Counted from the first letter of the stretch, positions 27,975 to 37,567 are shown. The stretch is 64,000 bases of DNA from Roseiarcus sp963753135 (GCA_963753135.1 CAVWBA010000005.1:186001-250000), one strand, 5' to 3'. Program-made: numbers and translations. The notes: a model not told the origin generated them from the letters alone.

Positions 27975-29186
27975 TTACGCCATCGCCTTCTTCAGGTTCT
28001 GGTCGATCTTGTCCAGAAAACCCTCGGTCGAAAGCCACTTCTGGTCGGGCCCGACGAGGAGCGCCAGATCCTTGGTCATAAAGCCGGCCTCGACAGTGTC
28101 GACGCAGACCTTCTCGAGGGTCGCGGCGAATTTGGCCAGCGCCTCGTTGCCGTCGAGCTTCGCCCGGTGCGCGAGACCGCGCGTCCAGGCGAAGATCGAG
28201 GCGATAGAGTTGGTCGAGGTCGAGTTACCCTTCTGATGTTCGCGGTAATGGCGGGTCACAGTGCCGTGCGCGGCCTCCGCTTCGACCGTCTGGCCGTCCG
28301 GCGTCATCAATACGCTCGTCATGAGGCCGAGCGAACCGAACCCTTGCGCGACCGTGTCCGACTGCACGTCGCCGTCGTAGTTCTTGCAGGCCCAGACATA
28401 GCCGCCCGACCACTTGAGCGCGGACGCGACCATGTCGTCGATCAGGCGATGCTCGTAGGTGATGCCGAGAGACTGGAACCGGCTCTTGAACTCGTTGTCA
28501 TACACCTCCTGGAAGATGTCCTTGAAGCGGCCATCATAGACCTTCAGGATCGTGTTCTTGGTCGAGAGGTATACGGGGTACTTGCGCATCAAGCCGTAGT
28601 TCAACGACGCGTGAGCGAAGTCGCGGATCGAATCGTCGAGGTTGTACATCGACAACGCGACGCCCGCGCCCGGGAACTTGAACACTTCCTTCTCGATCAC
28701 CGTCCCGTCGTCGCCCTCGAAGCGTATGGTGAGGCGGCCCTTGCCAGGAACCTTGAAATCGGTCGCGCGATACTGGTCGCCATAGGCGTGGCGGCCGATG
28801 ACGATCGGCTGGGTCCAGCTCGGCACGAGGCGCGGCACGTTCTTGCAGATGATCGGCTCACGGAAGATGACGCCCCCTAAGATGTTGCGGATGGTGCCGT
28901 TCGGGCTCCTCCACATCTCCTTGAGATGGAACTCTTTGACCCGCGCTTCGTCGGGGGTGATGGTGGCGCATTTGACGCCGACGCCCACGGCCTTGATCGC
29001 CTCCGCGGCGTCGATCGTGACCTGATCGTTGGTCGCGTCCCGGTTTTCGACTGAAAGGTCGAAGTACTTGAGGTCGACGTCCAGATAGGGATGAATGAGC
29101 TTGTCGCGAATCAGCTGCCAGATGATGCGCGTCATCTCGTCGCCATCGAGCTCGATAACCGGATTCTTGACCTTGATCTTGGGCAT
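27975..29186 (-). CDS. icd: NADP-dependent isocitrate dehydrogenase
   Basis: 403 residues. IDH of the eukaryotic-like dimeric type common in alphaproteobacteria: NPVIELDGDEMTRIIW start, KCATITPDEARVKEF, SPNGTIRN substrate loop, and NYDGDVQSDTVAQGFGSLGL for metal and NADP binding. Converts isocitrate to 2-oxoglutarate in the TCA cycle. Confidence 0.98.
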   Translation of the reverse strand: MPKIKVKNPVIELDGDEMTRIIWQLIRDKLIHPYLDVDLKYFDLSVENRDATNDQVTIDAAEAIKAVGVGVKCATITPDEARVKEFHLKEMWRSPNGTIRNILGGVIFREPIICKNVPRLVPSWTQPIVIGRHAYGDQYRATDFKVPGKGRLTIRFEGDDGTVIEKEVFKFPGAGVALSMYNLDDSIRDFAHASLNYGLMRKYPVYLSTKNTILKVYDGRFKDIFQEVYDNEFKSRFQSLGITYEHRLIDDMVASALKWSGGYVWACKNYDGDVQSDTVAQGFGSLGLMTSVLMTPDGQTVEAEAAHGTVTRHYREHQKGNSTSTNSIASIFAWTRGLAHRAKLDGNEALAKFAATLEKVCVDTVEAGFMTKDLALLVGPDQKWLSTEGFLDKIDQNLKKAMA

Positions 29187-29270
29187 CTTAAGAGGAACTC
29201 TCGTTGGCGGGAGACGCGCGGCGTGCGGGCGACGGGCCCCTATAGCATCGGCGCCTTAGCGGGCAAAGGC

Positions 29271-30221
29271 ATGCACGACCCGTGCCGCATAGGGGGTTTG
29301 AACGGCGCCAGGGGGAAAGCGATCGCGCTTGCTGCGGTCGTCTTTTGCCTGAGCGGACGGGCCTATGCGGACGCCGGTCCGGAGACCGACAACGCGCTCG
29401 CGACCCTATGCGGGATCGTCGAAGCGTCCGCCAAGGCGGAGGGGCTGCCAGCCGACTTCTTCACCAAGCTCATCTGGCGGGAAAGCTCTTTCCGGCCGAA
29501 TGCGGTTAGTCCTGCGGGGGCGCAAGGGGTCGCACAATTCATGCCGGGGACCGCGAGCGAGCGCGGGCTCATCGACCCGTTCGATCCGGCGTCAGCGATC
29601 CCGGCGTCAGCCAAGTTCCTTGGCGAACTCAAGCGCCGCTTCGGCAATCTGGGCCTCGCCGCGGCCGCCTATAACGCGGGCGAGACGGCGGTCGCCAACT
29701 GGCTCGCCAACAAGGGGGCGCTTCCATTTGAGACGCAAGACTACGTGCTCGCGATCACCGGCCACGACGCCGAAGAGTGGCGGAGCGACAAGCCCCCGAC
29801 GGCCTCGGTCCCATCCGCCCCTACTCCGTCGGCCTCGGCGCCATCCTCGCCTGCTCCATCCGCCTCGACGCCCGCAGCCGCTCCGCCCGCACCTGGCCCG
29901 TCCTGCTTGAGCCTGATCGCAACGCTTCGTGTGACGGCGCCCTCCTCCGGCGTCGTCTCGGGCTGGTTTGCGCCCTGGGGCGTGCAGATCGCCGCCAGCT
30001 TCTCGAAAGGCTCCGCGCTGCGCGCCTTCGCCCGAGCCAAGCATCAATATGCAAGCGTGATCGGAGACATGAACCCGTTCGTTCTCGGATCCGTCCTGCG
30101 CAGCCGCGGCTGGCGGCCGTTCTACCGCGTCCGCCTGCCCGCTCAGACCGGCGGCGAAGCGCGCAGGCTTTGCGATCGGATCCAGGCCGTCGGCGGCGCC
30201 TGCGCCGTGTTGAGGAGCTAG
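29271..30221 (+). CDS. Secreted lytic transglycosylase with C-terminal SPOR-like domain
   Basis: 316 residues from ATG 29271. Signal peptide (AIALAAVVFCLSGRAYA). SLT domain with catalytic Glu in KLIWRESSFRPNAVSPAGAQ, the GVAQFMPGTA loop and AAYNAGE. Then a Pro/Ser/Ala-rich linker of about 40 residues and a C-terminal region with two Cys resembling SPOR-type septal peptidoglycan binding. Cleaves murein in the periplasm. Confidence 0.88.
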   Translation: MHDPCRIGGLNGARGKAIALAAVVFCLSGRAYADAGPETDNALATLCGIVEASAKAEGLPADFFTKLIWRESSFRPNAVSPAGAQGVAQFMPGTASERGLIDPFDPASAIPASAKFLGELKRRFGNLGLAAAAYNAGETAVANWLANKGALPFETQDYVLAITGHDAEEWRSDKPPTASVPSAPTPSASAPSSPAPSASTPAAAPPAPGPSCLSLIATLRVTAPSSGVVSGWFAPWGVQIAASFSKGSALRAFARAKHQYASVIGDMNPFVLGSVLRSRGWRPFYRVRLPAQTGGEARRLCDRIQAVGGACAVLRS

Positions 30222-30245
30222 CCCGACGCGCGGCGCCGTCTCGGG

Positions 30246-30277
30246 CGCCCGGCCGAGCGCGGCGGGGGCGGTTTTTT
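30246..30277 (+). terminator. Intrinsic terminator after the transglycosylase gene
   Basis: CGCCC (30246-30250) pairs with GGGCG (30266-30270) around a GC-rich inner loop, followed by six T (30272-30277). It lies 25-56 bp after the transglycosylase stop. Confidence 0.5.
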
Positions 30278-30456
30278 GATTCTGGCAGGAGACTCAGGCG
30301 CGCAGCAGCCGTAAATTGGGGCGGCGGAGCGTCCGTTTATTTCACACGGTTTCGAGACAGCGGCGGTTGATCAAGGAGGGAGACTGTGACCGGAGAGCTT
30401 TGCGACGAAGGAGCCCTTGCTATTTTGGCGATCAACTCCGGATTGAGGCGGCGCTG

Positions 30457-30816
30457 ATGGGCTTCCGGACGCGACTTTTTGCGACAATGGTTCTCGCCGG
30501 CGCCGCCACCCATGCAGCCGCGGCCGACGACGCCGATGAGGTCGCCAACGGGCATCAGCTTGCGCTTGAGATTTGCAGCGCCTGCCACATCGCTGCTCCG
30601 GACCAAAAGACGACGCCGATCTTGAACCCACCCGCTCCGAGTTTGGAGGCGCTGGCGAATAAGCCAGGAGCCACTGCAGCGTCGGTGCAAAAATTTCTGC
30701 TCACGATCCATCTTTCGTTGGCGAATGGAAAGGACATGCCGAACCCAGAACTTACGGAGGACCAAGCGCGCGATCTCGCCCTCTATGTCATGAGCTTGCG
30801 GAAGACCAAGGACTAG
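30457..30816 (+). CDS. Periplasmic c-type cytochrome
   Basis: 119 residues from ATG 30457. Signal peptide (LFATMVLAGAATHAAA), single haem site CSACH, and a Met ligand candidate in ANGKDMPNPELT. Small class I cytochrome c, periplasmic electron carrier. It stands 200 bp upstream of an acyl-CoA synthetase with no evident oxidase partner. Confidence 0.9.
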   Translation: MGFRTRLFATMVLAGAATHAAAADDADEVANGHQLALEICSACHIAAPDQKTTPILNPPAPSLEALANKPGATAASVQKFLLTIHLSLANGKDMPNPELTEDQARDLALYVMSLRKTKD

Positions 30817-31022
30817 GGAGCGAAGCGGCTGCAGAACGCGAGCGCCGGACTGCGCACGAAACCTGTCGCGCCGATCCGTCGCGCCGCCGCGACCGTCTTT
30901 GCAAAGACCCCCGCGGCGGCGCACATTGTTCAACACGGCGAAATCGTGCAGGGTGCGCGCGGCGACCGAACGAGCGTCTCAACGAGCCCGGCGCCACAGG
31001 GGAGGACTCGACGCTCGGGTTG

Positions 31023-32658
31023 ATGCAGCGCTATCCGTTGTTGATTTCTTCGCTCATTACCCATGCCGCGCGTCATCGCGGCGGATCGGAAGTGGTCTCG
31101 AATCTCGGCGCGCCTACGCTTCATCGAACAACTTATGCGGAGGTCGAGCGGCGCAGCCGCCGGCTGGCGCGTGCGCTCGGCAAGCTCGGCGTCGTCTTAG
31201 GGGATCGCGTAGCGACTCTCGCCTGGAACGATTTCCGTCATCTTGAACTCTATTATGGCGTCTCCGGCATGGGCGCGGTCTGCCACACGGTGAACCCGCG
31301 CCTGTGGGCGGACGACATTGCCTTCATCATGACCGACGCCCAGGACTGCATTCTGTTCGCCGATCCTTCCTTCGCGGCCCTGCTCACCGAGATCGCGCCG
31401 GCCATCGCTTCCTGCGTTCGCGCGGTGGTGCTTCTGACCGACGCGGCGGGCATGAAGGATGTCGCGCTCGCGCCCGGCATGCGTCTTTATTGCCACGAGA
31501 TGTTGCTGTCGGAGGCCGATGAGAACTGCGCTTGGCCGGAGTTCGACGAGAACATGGCGAGCGCGCTTTGCTACACCTCGGGCACGAGGGCGCCCTAAGG
31601 GCGTGCTCTACAGTCACCGCGCAACGATGCTGCACACCTATGCAGTGAATTCCGCCGAGATATTTGGCATTCGCTCCGTCGATCGCGTCTTGCCCGCCGC
31701 CTCGATGTACCATGCCTGCGCATGGGGACTGCCCTATTGCGCGACCATGGTGGGCGCGGCGCTCATCCTGCCGGGGCGGCATCTCGACGGCGCTTCCCTT
31801 TTTAGACTGCTCGAGAGCGAGCGCGTGACGATGACCGCTGGCGTGCCGACCATCTGGCTCGGACTGCTTGCGCACTTGCGCGGCTCGAACGAACGGCTCA
31901 CGCATCTGAAGCGCATGGTGGTCGCCGGTTCGGCTCTGCCTCGGCTCTTGATCGAAGAATTCACGCCGATGGGCGTCAACGTCGAACAGGGTTGGGGCAT
32001 GACCGAGACCAGCCCGATCGTCACCTACAGTTCGCCGACGCCCGCAACGGCGGACCTCACCGGAGACGACGCGATCCGCCAGCGGCTGAAGCAAGGCCGC
32101 GCCGCCTGCGGCACGGACGTCAAGATCGTCGACGCTGAAGGGCGCGAATTGCCGTGGGACGGCAAGGCTTTCGGCGATTTTCTGGTGCGCGGCCACTGGG
32201 TGTGCCGCGAATATCTCAATCGCGGCGCGGAGGGCGCGGCGGATTCCGAGGGCTGGCTACGGACCGGCGATGTCTGCACGATCGACCCGGACGGCTGCGC
32301 CGAGATCGTCGATCGCTCCAAGGATGTCATCAAATCGGGCGGCGAGTGGATCAGTTCGATCGCGCTCGAAAACATCGCCGTCTCGCATCCCGCGGTGGCC
32401 GAGGCGGCGATCATCGCGGCCCGCCATCCCAAGTGGCAGGAGCGTCCGTTGCTGCTCGTCGTGCCGCGCGCGGGAATGCAGATCGACAAGGACGAGCTTA
32501 TGGCCATGTTCGTGGACAAGGTGGCGAAGTGGTGGCTCCCCGACGAGGTGCTCATCCTCGACGAGCTGCCGCATACGGCGACTGGCAAGCTCAACAAGCT
32601 CGCTCTGCGCGCGCGCTACCAGGACCACTTGATGGAAAGCGCCAAGGCCCAGGCCTAG
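31023..32658 (+). CDS. Acyl-CoA synthetase (AMP-forming ligase), frameshifted
   Basis: Fatty-acid-CoA ligase family. The P-loop YTSGT is cut off at about 31588 and resumes as GRPKGVLYSHR. Since the family motif is SGTTGxPKG, two bases (CC) seem to be missing rather than one gained. Further motifs: GWGMTETSP, GWLRTGDVCTIDPDG, DRSKDVIKSGGEWIS, and PHTATGKLNKLALR with the catalytic Lys. Restored length about 545 residues. It activates a carboxylate to its CoA ester; chain length is not predictable. Confidence 0.9.
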
Positions 32659-32664
32659 CGGAGG

Positions 32665-33528
32665 TTACGCCTTCCCACGCCCGGCGCGGCCGAGGGTTTC
32701 GAACTCTTCGTCCGTGAGCTTGATCGCGGCTGCGCCGACATTCTCTTCCAAATGCGCGACCTTGCCGGTGCCTGGGATCGGCAGCATGACCGGGCTGCGT
32801 TTCAAGAGCCAGGCGAGCGCGACCTCGCCGGGGCTCGCTTTGTGCTTATGCGCGATCGCGTCCAAAGCGGAGCCGGGCCGCGCCGACGCGCCCGCATCGA
32901 GCGGCGCCCAGGGAATGAAGCCGATATTGTTCTTCTCGCAATGGTTGAGCACGTCCTCGCTCGCGCGATCGATGAAATTGTAGCGGTTCTGCACCGTCGC
33001 GACCGGAAAGACCTTCGAGGCCGCCTCGATCTCAGCGACGCTGACTTCCGACAGGCCCGCGCAGCGGATGACCTTGTCCTTGATCAGCGAGGCGATAGCG
33101 TCAAACTGCTCCTTGGCCGGCACTTTCGGATCGATGCGATGCAATTGCCATAAGGAGATGATCTCGACGCCGAGACGCCAGCGGCTCGTATGCGCCTGCT
33201 GGATCAGATATTCGGGCCGGCCGAGCGGAATCCAGATGTTCGGGCCGGTGCGGGCAAGCCCGCCCTTGGTCGCGATATGGACCTTGCCATAAGGCGCGAG
33301 CGCCTCGTGGATGAGCTCTTCCGAGAAGTTCGGCCCGTAAGAATCGGCAGTGTCGATGAAGTCGACGCCGAGTTCGGGCACACGGCGCAGCGTCTTCAAG
33401 ACCTCGTCGCGATCTGGGGGCGGACCCCAGATCCCCTTGCCCACGATGCGCATCGCGCCGAAGCCGAGGCGGTTGACGTCAAAGGCGCCGCCAATGCGAA
33501 AGCGGCCGGATTCTGCGGCGTTGACCAT
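32665..33528 (-). CDS. Aldo/keto reductase
   Basis: 287 residues from ATG 33528 behind GGAGAC. TIM-barrel AKR: GFGAMRIVGKGIWG, catalytic DTADSYG with Tyr, KGGLAR and IPGTGKVAHLEENV for NADPH. Convergent with the acyl-CoA synthetase, ending 6 bp after it. Substrate unknown. Confidence 0.92.
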   Translation of the reverse strand: MVNAAESGRFRIGGAFDVNRLGFGAMRIVGKGIWGPPPDRDEVLKTLRRVPELGVDFIDTADSYGPNFSEELIHEALAPYGKVHIATKGGLARTGPNIWIPLGRPEYLIQQAHTSRWRLGVEIISLWQLHRIDPKVPAKEQFDAIASLIKDKVIRCAGLSEVSVAEIEAASKVFPVATVQNRYNFIDRASEDVLNHCEKNNIGFIPWAPLDAGASARPGSALDAIAHKHKASPGEVALAWLLKRSPVMLPIPGTGKVAHLEENVGAAAIKLTDEEFETLGRAGRGKA

Positions 33529-33534
33529 GATTTG

Positions 33535-33688
33535 TCTCCGTTGTAGGCGCGGTTTGTAGGCGCGGTCCATAGCCCGTCGATAGACGGGCGTCCTTCCGGC
33601 CGCCCCAAAGCCCGTCCGGGAGGAGGGCGTCTTTCGAAGCCCTATGGGACCGCGCCGGCCGCGCTCGCCGAGCGCGGCTACAAAGCCC
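33535..33688. repeat. Palindrome-rich intergenic region (REP-like)
   Basis: Between the AKR start and the hemF stop. It holds a direct repeat TTGTAGGCGCGG / TTTGTAGGCGCGG (33541 onward), a perfect hairpin GCCCGTC-GATA-GACGGGC near 33575, and a 9-bp hairpin arm GCCGCGCTC / GAGCGCGGC around GCC near 33660, followed by TACAAAG. The shared TTTGTAG(G/C)CGCG ends, facing each other, resemble REP/BIME-type dispersed elements. No gene is seen here. Confidence 0.45.
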
Positions 33689-33690
33689 GC

Positions 33691-34607
33691 TTAGGGCCAG
33701 CTAACCAGTGGCGGCATTGATGACAGGATCGAGGCTACGTTGCCGCCGGTCTTCAAGCCGAAGATCGTGCCGCGATCATAGAGCAGATTGAACTCCACGT
33801 AACGCCCGCGGCGGGCCAATTGTTGCTCGCGCTCGGCCGCGTCCCATGGTTTTTCGGCGTTACGCCGGACAATGTCGGAATAGATCGCAATGAAGCTCTC
33901 GCCCACATCGCGCACAAAGGCGAAGTCCGCTTCGAAAGCGGAATTGCCGGGATCGCCTGCGCTGTTCAGATAATCGAAGAAGATGCCGCCGATCCCGCGC
34001 GGCTCCTTGCGATGCTTGAGATAGAAATACTCATCGCACCAATCCTCGTAGCGTTCAGCGTCCGCGACGCCGCGGATGGCGCTCGCAAGCCCCGCGCATC
34101 GCGGCGTGAAAGGCGATGGCGTCCTGGATCGTCCGGCTTGCGGCGCTCATCGAGCATCGGCGTCAGATCCGCGCCGCCGCCAAACCATGTCTTGGTCGTG
34201 CGCACAAGCCGCGTATTCATATGCACCGTCGGCACATGCGGGCTCCAGGGATGGGCGATCACCGAGACGCCGGCGGCCCAGAAGCGCGGATCCTTGTCGG
34301 CGCCGGGAATTTGCGACGCGAATTCCGCCGGAAAGGCGCCGTGGACGACAGAAAAGTGCGCGCCCATCTTCTCGAACAGGCGCCCGTGCAGCATGGCCAT
34401 TCGCCCGCCGCCGCCCGGCGCGCCGCTCGCGTCGGTGCGCTCCCAGGGTTCGATCGCGAAAAGCCCTGGCGGACGATCCGCGCCAATGCCGGAGAATTCG
34501 CGCTCAAGCGCCTCCATCGCCGCGATGATCCGCTGCTGCAGGGTCTCGAACCAGTCGCGAACGCCGCCGAAACGCGAGTCTTCGGTCAAAGGCGTTGAAT
34601 CGTTCAT
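33691..34607 (-). CDS. hemF: Oxygen-dependent coproporphyrinogen III oxidase, two frameshifts
   Basis: Starts at ATG 34607, overlapping the hemE stop (ATGA). FGGGADLTPMLDERR is the HemF signature. After about 34117 the frame must move (DAIAFHAAMRGACE), and again near 34088 (GVADAERYEDWCDEYFYLKH), then runs clean to GRYVEFNLLYDRGTIFGLKT and GGN. Both breaks are repaired by removing one base, giving 305 codons, normal for HemF. It catalyses coproporphyrinogen III to protoporphyrinogen IX. Either assembly errors or genuine loss; no hemN is in view. Confidence 0.88.
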
Positions 34608-35635
34608 GATGCTCGCTCGCGCACCCTGGCCACCAGGCGCTCGACGTGACCGACAGGCGTTTCGGGCAAGACGCCATGGCCGAGGTTGAAAATATGGGCG
34701 CGGCTTGCGAAGCCGTTCAGCACGCGGTCGATCTCCTCGTCGAGGCGCCGTCCTCCGGCGACCAACGCGAGGGGATCGAGATTGCCCTGCAGCGCCAGTC
34801 GCTCAGGCAGAGCGGCGACGGCGGCTTCGGGGTCAGCGGCGGTGTCGAGGCCGACCGCGTCAAGGTCGGCGAGGGCGCCGAACTTGGCGAGTTGCGTCCC
34901 CGCGCCGCGGGGAAAAGCGATCAGCCGCGCGTTTGAAGTCTCCGCGCGAACCTTGGCGGCGATCGCCTTGATGGGCTCGACGCACCAGCGTTCGAATTCG
35001 GCTGGCGGCAGCACGCCCGCCCACGAATCGAAGATCTGCGCCGCATCCGCGCCGGCTGCGAACTGACGGCGAAGATATTCGGCCGAAGCGTCGACGAGCC
35101 GGTCGATGAGTCGCGCGAACAGTTCCGGCTGGCGATAGGCGAAGAGCCTCGCCGGCGCCTGGTCCGGCGTGCCGCGGCCGGCGATCATGTAGCTCGCCAC
35201 GGTCCAAGGCGCGCCGCAGAAACCGATGAGCGCAGTCTCCTTGGGCAGCGCGCCTTTGACGCGGTCGATAGCCTCGAACACCGGGTGGAGCCGGCCCCAG
35301 TCAGGCTCGCGCCTTAGCTTCGCAAGCCCTTCGGCATCACAGATCGGATCGAGACGCGGCCCATCGCCAGTTTCGAACGAGACGCGCTGGCCGAGCGCAT
35401 CGGGCAGGACGAGGATGTCGGAGAACAGGATCGCCGCGTCGAAGCCGAAACGGCGGATCGGCTGCAACGTAGCCTCGACCGCGAGCGCGGGGTCATAGCA
35501 AAACTCGAGAAATGTCGCAGCCCTCGTCCGAAGCTCGCGATATTCGGGCAAGTAGCGGCCGGCTTGACGCATGAGCCAGATCGGCGGCCTCTTTTGCCGC
35601 TCGCCCGCAAGAGCGCCGAGGAAGGGCTTGGCCAA
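34604..35635 (-). CDS. hemE: Uroporphyrinogen decarboxylase
   Basis: About 343 residues. I chose the TTG at 35635 (AKPFLGALAGERQKRPPIWL), since HemE proteins begin AKPF; longer reading into hemA gives unrelated sequence. PPIWLMRQAGRYLPEYRELR is the substrate-binding signature, and GFCGAPWTVASYMIAG and LGHGVLPETP follow. Middle gene of hemA-hemE-hemF; its stop overlaps the hemF ATG. Confidence 0.93.
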   Translation of the reverse strand: MAKPFLGALAGERQKRPPIWLMRQAGRYLPEYRELRTRAATFLEFCYDPALAVEATLQPIRRFGFDAAILFSDILVLPDALGQRVSFETGDGPRLDPICDAEGLAKLRREPDWGRLHPVFEAIDRVKGALPKETALIGFCGAPWTVASYMIAGRGTPDQAPARLFAYRQPELFARLIDRLVDASAEYLRRQFAAGADAAQIFDSWAGVLPPAEFERWCVEPIKAIAAKVRAETSNARLIAFPRGAGTQLAKFGALADLDAVGLDTAADPEAAVAALPERLALQGNLDPLALVAGGRRLDEEIDRVLNGFASRAHIFNLGHGVLPETPVGHVERLVARVRERAS

Positions 35636-35658
35636 GCGCGCTTTGGGCGCCGAAAGCC

Positions 35659-36960
35659 CTATTCCGCCGCCCGCTTCATCTCCGGATAGACGCAATGGGC
35701 GTCCTCGCTCGCATTGGCGCGGAAGAGCGGGATCACGCGGGATTCCTCGAATGCGAGGCCGAGCGTCTTCCATACATCGACCAAAGCCTCGACCAGATCG
35801 GCGACTTGGGCTTCGCTATGAGCCGGCGTCGGGGTCACGCGCAGGCGCTCAGTCCCCCTGGCGACAGTCGGATAGTTGATCGGCTGAATGTAGATCGCAT
35901 GCCGCTCGAGCAGGAGTTCGCTGGCCGCCCGGCATTGTCGGGCGTCGCCGACCAGCACCGGCACGATGTGCGAGGGATTGTCCATCACCGGCAGGCCCGC
36001 TGCCCGGAGAGCGTGCTTGACGAGCTTCGCCATGTGCTGATGGCGGTCGCGCTCGGCGCTCGATCGCTTCAGATGCTTGACGGCCGCAGCGGCGCTGGCG
36101 GCGACGCTTGGCGGCAGGGTCGAGGTGAAGATGAACTGGGGCGCGAAGCTTCTGACCGCGTCGACGATCGCCTCGCTCGCCGCAATATAGCCGCCGAGCG
36201 AGCCAAAGCCTTTCGCGAGCGTGCCTTCGATGACGTCGACGCGCGCCGCGAGCCCTTCGCGTTCGCTCAATCCGCCGCCGCGGGGTCCATAGAGGCCCAC
36301 CGCGTGAACCTCGTCGAGATAGGTCAGCGCGTTATATTTTTCGGCGAGCGCCACGATCTCGGCGATCGGCGCGATGTCGCCGTCCATCGAATAGAGGCTC
36401 TCGAACACGATGAGCTTCGCGCGGTCGTGCGGCTCCGCGGCCAGCAGCTCTTCGAGATGGCTGACGTCGTTGTGCCGCCACACGCGCTTCTCGCAGCCCG
36501 AGCGCCTAACGCCCTCGATCATCGAATTGTGGTTGAGCGCGTCGGACAGGATAAGGCAATTGGGCAAGAGGCCGGCGATCGTCGAAATGGACGCAAGGTT
36601 GGATATCCACCCGGAGGTGAAGACGAGCGCCGCCGGCTTGCCGTGCAGGTCCGCAAGTTCGGCCTCGAGCACCACGATTGGATTGTGGGTGCCGGAAATG
36701 TTGCGCGTTCCGCCAGCCCCTGCCCCGTGGGCGCAAACCGCCTTGACCGAGGCTTCGATGACGTCGGGGTGGCCGCCCATGCTGAGATAGTCGTTCGAGC
36801 ACCAGACCGTCACTTCGCGCGGCCGGTCTTCCTCGCCCTCGGGGCGCCATTGGGCGATCGGGAACCGGCGTGCGTCGCGCTCGAGATTGGCGAAAGTGCG
36901 GTAGCGCCCTTCCGCCTTCAGGCGCGCGATCGCGTCCTCGAAGCTCCGCTGATAGTCCAT
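35659..36960 (-). CDS. hemA: 5-Aminolevulinate synthase
   Basis: 433 residues. PLP enzyme condensing glycine with succinyl-CoA, the alphaproteobacterial entry to haem. ARRFPIAQW, CSNDYLSMGGHPDV, SGTHNPIVVLEAELAD, TYLDEVHAVGLYG and EGTLAKGFGSLGGYIA (catalytic Lys) are present. First gene of the hem cluster. A CRP/FNR-family palindrome lies about 100 bp upstream (37058-37073). Confidence 0.97.
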   Translation of the reverse strand: MDYQRSFEDAIARLKAEGRYRTFANLERDARRFPIAQWRPEGEEDRPREVTVWCSNDYLSMGGHPDVIEASVKAVCAHGAGAGGTRNISGTHNPIVVLEAELADLHGKPAALVFTSGWISNLASISTIAGLLPNCLILSDALNHNSMIEGVRRSGCEKRVWRHNDVSHLEELLAAEPHDRAKLIVFESLYSMDGDIAPIAEIVALAEKYNALTYLDEVHAVGLYGPRGGGLSEREGLAARVDVIEGTLAKGFGSLGGYIAASEAIVDAVRSFAPQFIFTSTLPPSVAASAAAAVKHLKRSSAERDRHQHMAKLVKHALRAAGLPVMDNPSHIVPVLVGDARQCRAASELLLERHAIYIQPINYPTVARGTERLRVTPTPAHSEAQVADLVEALVDVWKTLGLAFEESRVIPLFRANASEDAHCVYPEMKRAAE

Positions 36961-37057
36961 CGCCTGTCCTTCTCGGCCTGGCCCTTTTAGCCCAGCACCG
37001 CTTTCCTCTTCGCTAAAGGGCGCACGAAAACTTGTCCAGTCTTTCGGCTGACCGCGC

Positions 37058-37073
37058 TGTGATCTGCCTCACA
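37058..37073 (-). promoter_or_regulatory. CRP/FNR-superfamily palindrome upstream of hemA
   Basis: TGTGA-TCTGCC-TCACA is a perfect TGTGA-N6-TCACA dyad, about 98 bp before the hemA ATG. This is the consensus of CRP-type regulators; FNR and FixK prefer TTGAT-N4-ATCAA. Control of hemA by a member of this superfamily is plausible but unproven. Confidence 0.5.
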
Positions 37074-37129
37074 ATCGGCTCTAAAAAGGCGGCAAAATGG
37101 CGAAAGCCAGTAACTCCGTGTTATGTTCG

Positions 37130-37165
37130 AAAAAAGGAGGCCCCGGCCAGGATGTAGCCAGGGCC
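37130..37165 (-). terminator. Intrinsic terminator for the small secreted-protein gene
   Basis: On the minus strand GGCCCTGGC pairs with GCCGGGGCC (nine pairs, one G-U) and is followed by TCCTTTTTT. In the plus-strand RNA one pair is lost and no T-run follows, so it serves the minus-strand gene that ends about 150 bp upstream. Confidence 0.6.
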
Positions 37166-37252
37166 TTGAGTTTGGGAGGAAACACCCAAGGAGGGCTGCC
37201 CCGAAGGGCCTCGGACGCCGGCCGGCCGCCGGCGAAACTTGGAATTCCCAGG

Positions 37253-37351
37253 ATGGTCCGGGCGGGAGAGGCCAACGGTTGCGCTTGCTACGGCGCAGTC
37301 GACGGCGGCCGCCCTCAGTCTCCGCCGCCGCCTGCGCCAACGCAGCCGTAG
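37253..37351 (+). other. Possible small ORF, Cys/Gly/Pro-rich, overlapping a minus-strand gene
   Basis: An ORF of 32 codons reads MVRAGEANGCACYGAVDGG and then a Pro-rich end (PQSPPPPAPTQP). It overlaps the last part of the minus-strand small secreted-protein gene. The NGCACYG stretch resembles NACASYG of that protein because the DNA is an imperfect inverted repeat (37279-37294 against 37345-37360, 14 of 16 bases). It could be a by-product of the repeat; no ribosome-binding site was convincing. Confidence 0.2.
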
Positions 37352-37567
37352 CTGGCGCAAGCATTTCGGTTGGAGCTCAGCCCGTTGGTTGTGCGTGGTT
37401 TGAACGGGTCGCTCCATGACGAGTTCGACTTTCTCATCGCGGGCTCGATGGTTGTGGTCCGATGCTTGGAAAAGGCCCTCGAATATGTTGGGGATCCCGT
37501 CCGCGTAAGCTGCTGCCGGGTATGCCAGCGCGACGCCGATGGCCAGCGTCAGGATTGAAGTTTTCAT
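37315..37567 (-). CDS. Small secreted Cys-containing protein of unknown function, frameshifted near C-terminus
   Basis: Strong start: GAGGAGGAG six bases before ATG 37567. Signal peptide MKTSILTLAIGVALAYPAAA, then YADGIPNIFEGLFQ. In the starting frame the rest becomes Arg-rich, whereas moving one base near 37370 gives NRNACASYGCVGAGGGGD and a stop at 37315, a compact end with two Cys. I read that as the true C-terminus (about 83 residues). No family recognised. Terminator at 37130-37165. Confidence 0.55.

Noticed and set aside
33691..34607. hemF as a true pseudogene
   Set aside because: Not excluded, but the two one-base breaks keep perfect protein conservation and the genes around show the same error type, so error is likelier.
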